NCBI GenBank assembly: GCA_027067855.1 | Contig: JAMOUX010000036.1 | Location: 1-64,000 of the forward strand | Source of the DNA: Candidatus Fermentibacteraceae bacterium | GTDB lineage: Bacteria; Fermentibacterota; Fermentibacteria; Fermentibacterales; JCC-6 | DNA: 64,000 nt | Direction: 5' to 3' | Part shown: one piece after another, positions 1 to 10,926 of the stretch | How the letters are laid out: the number at the start of each line of letters is the position of its first letter | Numbering within the stretch: position 1 is the first letter of the stretch | Program-made: the position numbers and the translations under genes | The notes under the pieces: generated by a model | Database searches by the model: none | What the model was told of the DNA's origin: nothing | Seen by the model: the letters and a program-made list of their open reading frames with translations, nothing else

Positions 1-396
1 AGCGATGGGGGGATCGTAGGTGACTACGGTTGCCGCATCGCTCACGACTCCTTCGACGACGTCATCTTTCTTCTTCTCACCGGGAGCGGAGTTGTCCTCG
101 TTGCTTGTCCAGAGTTCCAGGGTTGCGTCTTCGGTATCCCAGGGAAGTTGGGAATGATGGTAGAACCACCACTCGACGGACTCGACCTCGAAACCGCCGG
201 CGGAGGAAGAGAAGTCCTGGACATCGAACCAGGTCCCGTAGGCCTTGGCATTGTAAATGATCCAGTAGGGGGTTCCGTCGTCATACTGCAGCATATCATC
301 GGTTCCGGGAACGGTAGTAAGCCCTTCGATCCTTACGGAATCAAAGGCAAACGATGCGGCAGCTGCAAGAGCGAGTACTATAAGTACCTTTTTCAT
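1..396 (-). CDS. Secreted protein, N-terminal part (3' end beyond window)
   Basis: The gene runs off the left edge, so only the first 132 codons are visible. It starts at ATG 396, preceded by an AAAGGAG ribosome site. The N-terminus MKKVLIVLALAAAASFA is a clear signal peptide: two lysines, a hydrophobic core and a small-residue cleavage region. The visible mature part is acidic and aromatic (it includes the stretches YWIIYNAKAYGTWFD and VEWWFYHHSQLPWD). This suggests a beta-sandwich extracellular domain, but I do not recognise a family. It lies 43 bases downstream of uvrB and has its own strong promoter embedded in the 3' end of uvrB. Independent, perhaps high, expression is therefore likely. 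Confidence 0.8.
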   Translation of the reverse strand, partial: MKKVLIVLALAAAASFAFDSVRIEGLTTVPGTDDMLQYDDGTPYWIIYNAKAYGTWFDVQDFSSSAGGFEVESVEWWFYHHSQLPWDTEDATLELWTSNEDNSAPGEKKKDDVVEGVVSDAATVVTYDPPIA

Positions 397-439
397 CTGC
401 TCTCCTTTCTGTTAGAGATACAAACAGCACCAAAGTATG

Positions 440-2448
<2,009 letters not shown>

Positions 2449-2449
<1 letters not shown>

Positions 2450-4110
2450 CAACCTCCCAGTGAATCCAGGCGGATCTCGAAAGCGGCGACCGGCCTGGTT
2501 ATCCCCCAGGCCTCCAGCACCGCCGGGTGAACTTCGCCCACGACCCCGGAATCCCGTCCGTCCATGACGATGCCGGCGCACCTCCCCGGAACGAACCTGG
2601 GGTCATCCCCCGGTTTCAACTCCAGGGTCACGTCCCTGGCCAGGCACAGGTGACCCAACACGGAATGGACGTCCCCGAAATTCGCTTCGTTACCGCAGAC
2701 AACCCCGGCGAGGAATATCTCGGTGGCGCATACACCTTCGTCATCGGCCCGGAGCACCTCGCCCACTTCGAATATCCTGTGGGGATACCAGGCGTAGGCG
2801 CTGGTGCTCTCCACTTCCAGCAACCCGGGAACCAGGGAGTTCCGCACCACGCCGTACTCCGCGGTCATGGGATTGGCCAACGCCACCGGCGGCTCCGGGG
2901 CCCTCGTGCGCACGGCGGCCTTCTCCATGCCGGTGAGCACCGGCCTGAGTATCTCCTCGAACCCGGCCCCGACCATCAGCAGGCGCACGGCATCGGCCAG
3001 GTCGGCCAGGGGGGAAGACCGACCCCTGGTAAACCCGCCGGGCAGAAGCGGTTCGAAGCTGCCGTAACCGAGTGAGACGGCGATGTCCTCCACCATGTCC
3101 GCCATGTGTATCCCGTCGTGCCTGTAGGGGGGCATCACGCCGGTCACCGAGTTTCCATCGATCCGGACTTCCGGGTAGTCCATGGCCCTGAGAGCATCCG
3201 CGACTTCCCCGGGCTCCAATTTCACCCCCAGGATGGATTCGATATCGTCCATAGTCGCCGTCATCCCGTCGGCGAAACGAACCGGACACAACCCGGTCCT
3301 CCCGGGATGTCCATCGGGGTAGACGACCCTTATCGGCGTTATCACGGCGCCCCTGTCCTCCAGGTTGCACGCCAGGATGGTCGCCATGAGCTGAACCGTG
3401 TTCCAGTCCGTCCCGGTCACCTCGCAGAAAAGGTTGGAATCCCCGGGACGCACCCTGCCGGTGCCCCGGCTGTTCAGTATGGGCGGAAAGGACAGTATGC
3501 CGCCCGACGAGTCCTCGATGACCGGGTATACCGACGCCCCTTCCAGTATGTGGGCGTACTCCCTGCCCGTATCGGTCTTCCCGAGAACTTCCCGCAGGGA
3601 CATTTCCCCATCCTCGCCCAAGGGAACGTACCTGGTGTCCGGCGACGCCCCGCGGTACTTCACCGGAAAAACGATCTCGTCCAGCCTGTAAAAACCGGCG
3701 GCGGCCGTTTTCCTGTTCCTTCCGAAGGATGACGCGAGCTTTTCCTGGACCTGTATCAGGGATTCCAGGCCCTTTTCGTCAGGCGCCCAACCGCAAGCCG
3801 TGAAGGCGGCCACGAAGGGTCTGACTTCCTCCAGCGATCCGTCCACGCGAATCTCCAGGTCCGTCCGGTTTGCTGACGAGAGGTGCTTTTCGGGACCCCG
3901 GGCATGGCATCTCAACGCCCTGGCGATTCCCTCGGTGCACCAAAGGTCCGGCCTGTTCGTGTCGTTGAGTTCAATCTTGAGCCGGTCGCCGTCCGAGTTA
4001 TCTATTTCTCCCTTGACCAGCGACAGGAGGTCGGCCAGGGCGGCGTCGCCGGGATCGTCGATCCCGGCCAGGGTAAACAGGTCCTTCCTGCTCAGGTCCA
4101 CCTTGGGCAT
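2449..4110 (-). CDS. pheT: Phenylalanyl-tRNA synthetase beta subunit, archaeal/eukaryotic type
   Basis: This is the beta chain of the (alpha-beta)2 enzyme that charges tRNA-Phe. At 553 residues it is much shorter than the usual bacterial PheT of about 800. It lacks the N-terminal tRNA-binding (EMAP-like) and C-terminal anticodon-binding domains of that form. The segment NDTNRPDLWCTEGIARALR near residue 50 is the signature of the archaeal/eukaryotic short form. B3/B4, B5 and a catalytic-like core follow. It begins one base after pheS ends, giving the order pheS-pheT-uvrB. A bacterial lineage using this form is unusual; it is known in spirochaetes. Confidence 0.95.
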
Positions 4111-4111
4111 C

Positions 4112-5680
4112 TCATTCCTCCCTTCCCGTGAGGAGCCGGTCGGGCTTGACCTTCATGGAGCGGAGCCTGGAGAGGTCCGGGGTTACCAGGTCCCTTATAT
4201 CATCCAGGCCCATCGCCAGCATGGCCATTCTGTCCAGACCGAGCCCCCACGCGATAACCGGGACGTCTATCCCCAGGGGGAGACGCACTTCCGGCCTGAA
4301 GAGCCCCGCGCCGCCGCCTTCGATCCAGCCCAGCCTCGGATGGAGGATGTGCATCTCCACCGACGGTTCCGTGAATGGGAAGTACCCCGGCAGGAACTTG
4401 TAATCCCGGGCGCCGGCTATCTCCCGGGCGAAAAGCCCCAGGAGACCCATGAGATGTCTGAGCGTCATGTCCCTTCCCAGGACTATCCCCTCCACCTGGA
4501 AGAAGTCCGGCAGGTGGGTGGAATCCACCTGGTCGTACCTGAAACAACGGGCCATGCCGAAATACTTGCCCGGAATCTCCGGCCCGGAAGCCAGGGTCCT
4601 GGCGGAAAGAGCGGTGCCCTGGGAACGCATCACCGCCTTCAGCGCCATCTTCCTGTCGAACGGATATCCCCATCCCCTGCCGCCGGTACCTTCACCGTTC
4701 TCGTGGGCCGAGGCCACGTTTTCCAGGAGATCCCGCGGCGGAGGCGGCACGGTGTAACCCTCCCGGAGATGGTAAACATCGTGAATGTCCCTGGCCGGAT
4801 GGAACTGCGGCATGAACAGCGCGTCATTGTTCCAGAACTCGCTCTCGGCGACGGAACCTTCCATCTCGGTGAATCCGAGGGAAACGAATCTCTTCCTCAC
4901 CGTGTCCAGGAACTGTTTGTACGGATGCAGCCTTCCGGTGTGTATCCTGGCCGGTGGTATGTCCAGGGCGTATTTCCGGAAATCGGCGTCCTTCCAGGAG
5001 CCCTTCGACAGGACCTCGGGAGTGATGGCGCCTATCGTCGTCCTGCCCGACGCCTCCTCCAGGGCTTTCCTGCCCTCGCCGGTTATCTCCAGGCTTCGTT
5101 CCACCACCGTGACCACCTGGAACTCGGCCTTCCCCCTGCCTCTTTTCGGGCTTCTCTCCCTCACCAGTCCGGCCACGTCCTCCGGCAGCGTGGAGATCTC
5201 CAGTTCCTTCTCACCTTCCCGCAGCGGCAGGTACACGTGTTTCCATACCCTGCTGAACACATCTTCATGCATTCCGGGGACGAGTTCCACCCCGTCGCCG
5301 TCCTTCCTGACCAGGCCGTCCTTCAGCAGGGCTCCGAATGCGCTTCCCCACCGTCCCCTGTCGAAAGTAACGTCTTCCTGTGCTTCGCGGAGCGTCCTGA
5401 CGCCGTCGGTCAACTTTCGGAGCAACGCCGTCTCCGGTGTGCTTCCGACGTCCAGGTTGGCCCGGCCCACCGGACCCAGGCGGACGAATTCCCTCTCGGT
5501 CCTGTCCACCTCCCTCACCAGTCCCCTGGAGAGGAGCCACTCCACGGCTCTCCTGTAAGAGCCCTCGTCGGGAAGCCCGCTGCGTTCCAGTATCTCTTTC
5601 TCGGTGGATTTTCCGTTCTTACCGAGGAAGGAGAGCAGAATCACCTCCAGCGGATGGAGGTTCCGTTCTTCAGCAGTCAT
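4112..5680 (-). CDS. pheS: Phenylalanyl-tRNA synthetase alpha subunit, archaeal/eukaryotic type
   Basis: This catalytic class II aminoacyl-tRNA synthetase subunit has 522 residues, against about 340 for the normal bacterial form. The first 200 or so residues form winged-helix-like segments (for example LHPLEVILLSFLGKNGKS), as in archaeal and eukaryotic PheRS. The class II core follows, with motif 2 near MARCFRYDQVDSTHLPDFFQ and motif 3 GLGLDRMAMLAMGL near the C-terminus. The ATG at 5680 overlaps the stop of the upstream caspase gene as ATGA, so translation is probably coupled to it. Together with pheT this is a complete archaeal-type enzyme, and no bacterial-type copy is present in the window. 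Confidence 0.95.
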   Translation of the reverse strand: MTAEERNLHPLEVILLSFLGKNGKSTEKEILERSGLPDEGSYRRAVEWLLSRGLVREVDRTEREFVRLGPVGRANLDVGSTPETALLRKLTDGVRTLREAQEDVTFDRGRWGSAFGALLKDGLVRKDGDGVELVPGMHEDVFSRVWKHVYLPLREGEKELEISTLPEDVAGLVRERSPKRGRGKAEFQVVTVVERSLEITGEGRKALEEASGRTTIGAITPEVLSKGSWKDADFRKYALDIPPARIHTGRLHPYKQFLDTVRKRFVSLGFTEMEGSVAESEFWNNDALFMPQFHPARDIHDVYHLREGYTVPPPPRDLLENVASAHENGEGTGGRGWGYPFDRKMALKAVMRSQGTALSARTLASGPEIPGKYFGMARCFRYDQVDSTHLPDFFQVEGIVLGRDMTLRHLMGLLGLFAREIAGARDYKFLPGYFPFTEPSVEMHILHPRLGWIEGGGAGLFRPEVRLPLGIDVPVIAWGLGLDRMAMLAMGLDDIRDLVTPDLSRLRSMKVKPDRLLTGREE

Positions 5681-8043
5681 CGTATCCCTTCTCCTCGTTG
5701 ATTCACCTTCCAGAGCAGGATGTCCCCGTCGAGGAACATTCCCTGTTCGGGACCGGGAACCGCACCATTTCCCTCCAGGACGGCGCCGCAGGAAGGACAG
5801 ATCCCGACGCCTTCCCCGGCTTCCGTTCCGCATTCCGGGCAAAAATCCCGCAGCCTGCGGTCCACGTAATTCATGAGTTCGATCGCGGAAACATAACCGT
5901 CGCCGTCGAAATCCGCATCTCCCCCGGAACCCCGGAGCAATATCGGGGTGAGCACTCTTTCGGAAACTTCCAGGTCCTCTCCGGCCGCGGTGAGTATCAT
6001 CACTCCGTCTCCCGGACCGAAATCGTCGACGAATCCCCCTGAATGGCAGGCGTCGATGAAGAGGAACACCGGGGCCTCCGCCAGGGAATCCACCGCCGCC
6101 GCCACCCGGTCGTCGGAGACGTCACCGTCATACAGGCAAATGTATTCGTTGGCCGAGTCCTCTTCTTCCGAGCCGCCGGAACCGGGGTGGGAACGCTTGC
6201 CGTGACCGCTGAAAAAGATCACGACCCTGTCCTCGGGCCCCGCGCGTTCCAGGAGCCGGCGCATTACCGAAAGGAACCTCTCCGTGGTGCTCATGCCGTC
6301 CACCATGAGTACCACGTGGTCAGCCGGCACACCCTGATCTTCAACCAGGAAATCGTAAAACTCAACGGCGTCCATGCCGGCCCTGTTCAGAACATCGGCG
6401 GACGACGGGTATCCGCTGATACCCACGGCCATCGCCCAGATCTCCCCATCCGGAGAAGGCCCGGCCAGCCGGGTTTCCCTTATCCGGTTCACTTCCAATT
6501 CGTAATCCGTCGCGCCTTTCCTGTCGTAAAGATAAACGGTTATCCCGTACTCGGCCTCATCCCCGGAATAGACTTCCACCGTCTCATCCCCGGCGGCATC
6601 GAAGGAATTCATATATCCCGCCGCCATCAGGTCCACTCCCGGCCCGGACACGAAAAGGTCCAGGTCCACCTTCCCGTTCTTCCCGGAAAGGGAAATGTCC
6701 AGTATGGTTCCCGGCTCGGCCGTGATCCTGTGGAAAGCCACCGGGTGTTCCGTATCTATCCGGCCGGAATGAAAATCTCCCGTTGCAACGGCTCCCGGGG
6801 GACTCAACTCCAACCCGGCCTCGCCGGAAATTTCCGACGAGGAATAAAACGGGTCTATCCACACCGTGTCACCGGCGGAAACGTACAGCAGGAACGCCTC
6901 CTCTCCCCTGGGGTCGGCAAAGGTCACCGCGGCCTCGCCCTGGTTTCTGAAGACCCTCACATCACCGTCCCGCTTCTTTTCGAAGGCCACGCTCACCACG
7001 TAGAGTCCGTCCCGCGGGGGAGAAAAACCCACGGGACGGAGAGAACCGTCCCCCACCCGCAGGGTCCTTCCGGCATGCGCCGCCCTCCAGACGTCTCCCG
7101 CCTCCCGGAGACGGAGGGTGTAAGCCGCTTCTTCCCCGTCACCTATGTCGTAGGGCAACACCTCGACCACCCTGTTCCCATCACAGGGTTCCAGCATCAA
7201 CGTTTCCGGGGAGGTGTACGACCTGCCGGAAGCCAGGTAACCTCCCCCGCCGTCCCTGACCACCAGGTCCAGGTCGGCCCGGGTATCCGGTACGACCAGG
7301 TCCACGAAGGTCACGACGCCACTTGGCGGTATCATGTACCTGTGAACCCGGGACAGTCCTATAGACCCGGACCCGCCCGTGGGCCCCAACGCGGGAAACG
7401 CGCCGGAAGACTCGACCATCAGCCGGTAAACGCCGGAGCCGGTCTTGCCGTACCTGTTCACCACCAGGGTCACCGTCTCGCCTGCCAGCACCGGGACCGT
7501 AACCGCTTCCCGTCCCTCCCGAGACATTCCGCTGTTCCACAAGTTCATGTCCGTTCCGTAAACGTCCAGACCCAGGTCGGTGTCATCCTTTCCCTCCAGC
7601 ACGAAAGTCCACCGGCCGTCCCCGGCGGGAGTGAATGTGTACGTTTCGGCCATGACGTTTCCGGCCAGCTTCCCGCGCACCCCGGCCCCCGGATCCAGTT
7701 CCCCGGGAAGAACGGTGTCCAGGAACACGGTGACGGGTTCATTCCCGTAATCAGACAGCGCTTTAAGTTTGATGTAGAACCAGTAACCGGTGAACGCCGA
7801 AAGAACCAGGGGCTTACCGGGATCGGCGGTGCAGACGCGGGAACCTTCATCATCGTAAGCCCGCATTTCGACCGCGGGAGAGGATTCCAGCTTCAGGCAG
7901 ACGTAATCGTCCTCCAGTATCCTGAACCATCCCTCACCGTCTCTCATCACGATCACGGCTTCGTCGCCGGCTTCCAGCGTGGGTATGTCCACGGCATCGG
8001 GAAGCGCGGCCATAACGAGGGCGATGCACAACGGGGAGAACAT
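5677..8043 (-). CDS. Exported caspase-like (C14/metacaspase) protease with EF-hand loop and zinc ribbon
   Basis: The protein has 788 residues. It begins with a hydrophobic, probably cleaved signal segment (FSPLCIALVMAALPDA). A long beta-rich region to about residue 525 follows, with repeats resembling bacterial pre-peptidase C-terminal (PPC) domains. The caspase domain starts at IWAMAVGISGYP and carries the dyad His614 in FFSGHGKR and Cys666 in IDACHSGG. A textbook EF-hand/dockerin loop DFDGDGYVSAIE lies at 711-722. A four-cysteine zinc ribbon (C735, C738, C749, C752) follows. ATG 8043 has an AAGGTGG ribosome site; a GTG 30 bases upstream is a poorer choice. The stop overlaps pheS as ATGA. 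Calcium dependence and substrates are unknown. The signal segment lacks a basic N-region, so export is probable but not certain. Confidence 0.9.
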   Translation of the reverse strand: MFSPLCIALVMAALPDAVDIPTLEAGDEAVIVMRDGEGWFRILEDDYVCLKLESSPAVEMRAYDDEGSRVCTADPGKPLVLSAFTGYWFYIKLKALSDYGNEPVTVFLDTVLPGELDPGAGVRGKLAGNVMAETYTFTPAGDGRWTFVLEGKDDTDLGLDVYGTDMNLWNSGMSREGREAVTVPVLAGETVTLVVNRYGKTGSGVYRLMVESSGAFPALGPTGGSGSIGLSRVHRYMIPPSGVVTFVDLVVPDTRADLDLVVRDGGGGYLASGRSYTSPETLMLEPCDGNRVVEVLPYDIGDGEEAAYTLRLREAGDVWRAAHAGRTLRVGDGSLRPVGFSPPRDGLYVVSVAFEKKRDGDVRVFRNQGEAAVTFADPRGEEAFLLYVSAGDTVWIDPFYSSSEISGEAGLELSPPGAVATGDFHSGRIDTEHPVAFHRITAEPGTILDISLSGKNGKVDLDLFVSGPGVDLMAAGYMNSFDAAGDETVEVYSGDEAEYGITVYLYDRKGATDYELEVNRIRETRLAGPSPDGEIWAMAVGISGYPSSADVLNRAGMDAVEFYDFLVEDQGVPADHVVLMVDGMSTTERFLSVMRRLLERAGPEDRVVIFFSGHGKRSHPGSGGSEEEDSANEYICLYDGDVSDDRVAAAVDSLAEAPVFLFIDACHSGGFVDDFGPGDGVMILTAAGEDLEVSERVLTPILLRGSGGDADFDGDGYVSAIELMNYVDRRLRDFCPECGTEAGEGVGICPSCGAVLEGNGAVPGPEQGMFLDGDILLWKVNQRGEGIR

Positions 8044-8057
8044 GGGAAAACCACCTT

Positions 8058-8079
8058 CCACGAATCCGACCACGAATCC
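8058..8079 (-). repeat. Short tandem direct repeat upstream of the caspase gene
   Basis: The 10-base word GGATTCGTGG occurs twice with a 12-base period (8079-8070 and 8067-8058). It lies just upstream of the ribosome site of the caspase gene, in an 87-base gap. It could be a regulator site in the leader or chance. No convincing promoter was found in the gap. Confidence 0.4.
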
Positions 8080-8130
8080 CCATGGAAACGTACAATAAAT
8101 AAAGGAGGACCGCGGCGGGTATGCCGGGGG

Positions 8131-8835
8131 TCAGTTCTCCTTCCCGGATTCCATGAAATCCGAAACGAAGGAAGCGAAATCCGGATAGAGCAGGCTCACG
8201 TTTTCGCGATCCCTGAGTCTTACGGCCATGTCCCAGCAACACAGAAGAATGTAACCCAGGAGCCTCCGACGGAGCAGCATGACGGCCGGAACGGCTTGAC
8301 CGGGAAATCCCAGCCTCAGGATGAAGGATTCCTCGGGAATCACGGGAGGCGGCCAGGGAGAGACCGAGAACTCCAGGCTCGCGTCGGGAAAACTCCCGGT
8401 TCTCATCATGGCCCGGAACAATTCGAAATCACCTCCGACGTGATGGAGGGCGCTTCTTACCTGGTTTTCCGTTCTTATGGAATTCGCGGCGGGCGAAGGA
8501 AAAGAGGCGGTGAACACGACGGGTTCGTCCCTGGGACAACCGAGTTCCAACAACGCCCCGGATTCGGCCAGGCAAGCCTCGAAAAGCCTGGTGGCGGTAT
8601 CGGGTGGAACGGGTACGCCGGCGCGGCCCATGCCGTGAATCGTGTTGACGTACCTGGCCAGCTTCTCCACCCGCCCGCCGGAAGGGGTTCTCGTTATTTC
8701 ATTGACATGCATCCTGAGGGAGTCCAGGCCTTTTACCATCACTTCCGGCTTCCTCCCTCCCCCCCAGACAGTCGCGTAATACAGCAGCCCGGCCACCTGG
8801 GCTCCGTTCCGGAAATTCGACGGGAATCTTTTCAT
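8131..8835 (-). CDS. Hypothetical protein, 234 aa
   Basis: I do not recognise a family. The ATG at 8835 overlaps the stop of the Xer recombinase as ATGA, so it is an operon member. The sequence looks globular and mixed alpha/beta, with no signal peptide. One moderately hydrophobic helix lies near the C-terminus (AVMLLRRRLLGYILLCCWDM). The N-terminal half contains LYYATVWGGGRKPEV. Codon use matches the neighbours. Placement between xer and the caspase gene gives no clear functional hint. Confidence 0.85.
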   Translation of the reverse strand: MKRFPSNFRNGAQVAGLLYYATVWGGGRKPEVMVKGLDSLRMHVNEITRTPSGGRVEKLARYVNTIHGMGRAGVPVPPDTATRLFEACLAESGALLELGCPRDEPVVFTASFPSPAANSIRTENQVRSALHHVGGDFELFRAMMRTGSFPDASLEFSVSPWPPPVIPEESFILRLGFPGQAVPAVMLLRRRLLGYILLCCWDMAVRLRDRENVSLLYPDFASFVSDFMESGKEN

Positions 8836-9722
8836 TGCAGGGATCTCGGGTGATACCTGTCCACCACCGACCTCAGCCGGGAACAGTCCACCCCCGTATA
8901 TATCTCCGTGGTACTGATGTCGGAATGACCCAGGAGTTCCTGGATCACCCTCAGGTCGGCTCCTCCCTGGAGAAGATGAGTGGCGAAGGAATGCCTCAAG
9001 GTATGCGGGTGCACCGCGGTTTTTATACCGGCCTTCTCCGCCGATGTCCTGACGATGTTCCAGACAGTCATCCTGGAAAGCGGATTTCCCCTGTAGGTCA
9101 GGAACAGCACGGGCGTGACGGAACCCCGGGCCAGCAGCGGCCTGGCTTCGTCCACGTACAGTGACAGCCACCTGACGGCTTCGCCGCCGACTGGAACTAC
9201 CCGCTCCTTGGCCCCTTTTCCCAGGGGACGCACCATATGCTGGTCCAGGTGAACTCTTGCCACGGTCATCCCGGTTATCTCGCTCTCCCTCAGGCCCGCC
9301 CCGTAAGCCAGTTCCAGGAGCGCCCTGTTCCTGACGGAAAGAGGATCACCCTCCCGCCAGACTTCCAGCATGGCCTTCACCGCCTTCACGCTCAACGCGT
9401 GGGGGAGCCGTACCCCCTTTCCGGGAGACGGGAGCAGCATCGCCGGGTTGTCTTCCCGCAGGCCGGTTACCTGCAGGAACCTGTAGTAGCCCCTCAAGGC
9501 AGAAAGCTTCCTCCTGACGCTGGAAGGCGATAATCCCGAAGATGAGAGGTGGAATACGTAATCCGCCAGAACATCCCTGGAAGCACCCTTCACATCGATC
9601 CCCGCCGGGGACGCCCAGGACAGGAAATCCTCAAGATCGCCACGGTACGCCTCCAGGGTGGTCAAAGCCAGTTTTCGCTCCAGGGCACAGTATTCCAGGA
9701 ACGCCTCCGACGTCTCATCCAT
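8832..9722 (-). CDS. xerD: Site-specific tyrosine recombinase, XerC/XerD family
   Basis: Xer recombinases resolve chromosome dimers at dif. The 296-residue protein has the N-terminal SAM-like core-binding domain (about 1-85) and a C-terminal catalytic domain. All active-site residues are present: Arg145 (GAGLRESE), a lysine in GKGAKER (169 or 172), His240 and Arg243 (HPHTLRHSFATHLL), His266 (LLGHSDIS) and the nucleophile Tyr275 (TTEIYT). Length and neighbours suit a housekeeping Xer rather than a phage integrase; no att-like repeats flank it. It overlaps the upstream gene by 8 bases. XerC versus XerD cannot be decided from sequence alone. Confidence 0.93.
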   Translation of the reverse strand: MDETSEAFLEYCALERKLALTTLEAYRGDLEDFLSWASPAGIDVKGASRDVLADYVFHLSSSGLSPSSVRRKLSALRGYYRFLQVTGLREDNPAMLLPSPGKGVRLPHALSVKAVKAMLEVWREGDPLSVRNRALLELAYGAGLRESEITGMTVARVHLDQHMVRPLGKGAKERVVPVGGEAVRWLSLYVDEARPLLARGSVTPVLFLTYRGNPLSRMTVWNIVRTSAEKAGIKTAVHPHTLRHSFATHLLQGGADLRVIQELLGHSDISTTEIYTGVDCSRLRSVVDRYHPRSLQ

Positions 9723-10902
9723 TTCTGGCGAGCCACGCTTTCAGATCCTCGCCCCCGCCACGCCGCAACCCCCTGGGAGGAAGCCTGCGGTCCAGGGAGA
9801 CGGTGACACCCCTGGATTCAAGCTGGTGAGCCGCAAGGACGGCGTCCGTATGATCATCGTACTCCCGGAGCATGACCGGGGCCTTCTTTACTGTCTCCAT
9901 CGCTTCCAGGCGGGACATGCCCAGCACTTCCTTCAGGGCCCGGGCCACGTTATTCTCGCTATCCCTGCCGGGCTTGCAGAGAAACAGGCCCAGGAAACCA
10001 TCCGGAATCCCGCCGTCTTTCCCGGAACCGCTTTCCGAGTCATCTAGGACCGGGGGCGTCAAGCTTTCGTCTCCCGGCATCGGGGACGGCGACCGGGAAG
10101 ACTCCCGTACTCCCGGAACCTCCTCCGGGGCGAGCACCGGGGGTTTCCCGGCCATGCCTTCCGGTAACCGAATTTCCGGAACTCCCGGAGTAAAACGCAG
10201 AGGCGGTTGGAAAAACAGGACGCCGTCTTCCGTTTCCATTCTGTCCCGGGGAGGCGGGCCGGTCATGTAACCATCGGGAAACTCCACGACCGGCGGCTCA
10301 TCGACCGTGGGACCGGCGGCGGTCTTCTCCGGCTTCCCGCCGGTGGAGGAAACCGCGCTTACCCGGGTCACGCGACGTTTACGGGACGAATCCGCAGCGA
10401 ATACCGCACCGGATTTCCGCCTGGGGGTAACGGCTCCCGGAATAGCGGCTTCCATCTCGATCCTGACTATTCCACCGGCCCCGGCCACCAGGCTTTCCAC
10501 CTTCCTGGCCGTTTCCAGATTCACTCTCCTGCTCAACGCGAACGGCATCCTGGACAACCACCCCACCACATGATCCTGGGGCAGCCTGGTGAGTTCCTGA
10601 AGCTTGCGCCTGAGCCTGGTCCTGTAGCCGGGTTTGTAATTGACCAGTATGACCCTGTACAGCTGTGGGGGGCCGAGCCCGGGACTATCGTCGGGCAGCA
10701 CCCTGCAGGTGAGCCCCCTGTCCCTTTTGATTCCGTCGGCCAGTTCCTGAGCCTCGGCCTCGGTCAGGCCGCCGCACACGAACCCACGTCCACCGGCGAA
10801 TTTCCCGAGGATCTCCACCGGATCGAGACCCGTCCGAAGCGACAGCAACCGGACAGTTTCCCTGGAAGGCTCGGTCCCCAGGATTTTGACCTTCCACTTC
10901 AT
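9715..10902 (-). CDS. Protein with three ribosomal L7/L12 C-terminal-like modules
   Basis: No named family is recognised for the 395-residue whole. Three segments follow the beta-alpha-alpha-beta-alpha-beta pattern of the L7/L12 C-terminal domain: about 3-70, 80-150 and 313-388. The middle one (VILVNYKPG, then RRKLQELTRLPQDHVVGWLS, then ETARKVESLVAGAGGIVRIE) parallels L7/L12's VILKAAG, KAVRGATGLGLKEAKDLVE and EALKKALEEAGAEVEV segments. The third has NVARALKEVLGMSRLEAME. Between modules 2 and 3 lies a basic-to-proline-rich linker of about 150 residues. There is no signal peptide. It sits 24 bases after the LysM gene and overlaps xer by 8 bases. The function is unknown; binding of another protein is an inference. 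Confidence 0.85.
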   Translation of the reverse strand: MKWKVKILGTEPSRETVRLLSLRTGLDPVEILGKFAGGRGFVCGGLTEAEAQELADGIKRDRGLTCRVLPDDSPGLGPPQLYRVILVNYKPGYRTRLRRKLQELTRLPQDHVVGWLSRMPFALSRRVNLETARKVESLVAGAGGIVRIEMEAAIPGAVTPRRKSGAVFAADSSRKRRVTRVSAVSSTGGKPEKTAAGPTVDEPPVVEFPDGYMTGPPPRDRMETEDGVLFFQPPLRFTPGVPEIRLPEGMAGKPPVLAPEEVPGVRESSRSPSPMPGDESLTPPVLDDSESGSGKDGGIPDGFLGLFLCKPGRDSENNVARALKEVLGMSRLEAMETVKKAPVMLREYDDHTDAVLAAHQLESRGVTVSLDRRLPPRGLRRGGGEDLKAWLARNG

Positions 10903-10926
10903 CTCATCGCAGTTCCGGACAGCCTT

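Noticed and set aside
3800-5701. A 633-codon plus-strand open frame
   Set aside because: It is antisense to pheS and pheT and runs through both genes without any coding feature of its own.
6043-8853. A 936-codon plus-strand open frame
   Set aside because: It is the mirror of the caspase gene and the next gene. It is rich in Pro, His, Gly and Arg, has no motif or ribosome site, and the minus-strand proteins are convincing.
8832-9722. Xer recombinase as a phage or island integrase
   Set aside because: There are no flanking repeats, tRNA or mobile genes, and the codon use and operon position are those of a housekeeping gene.
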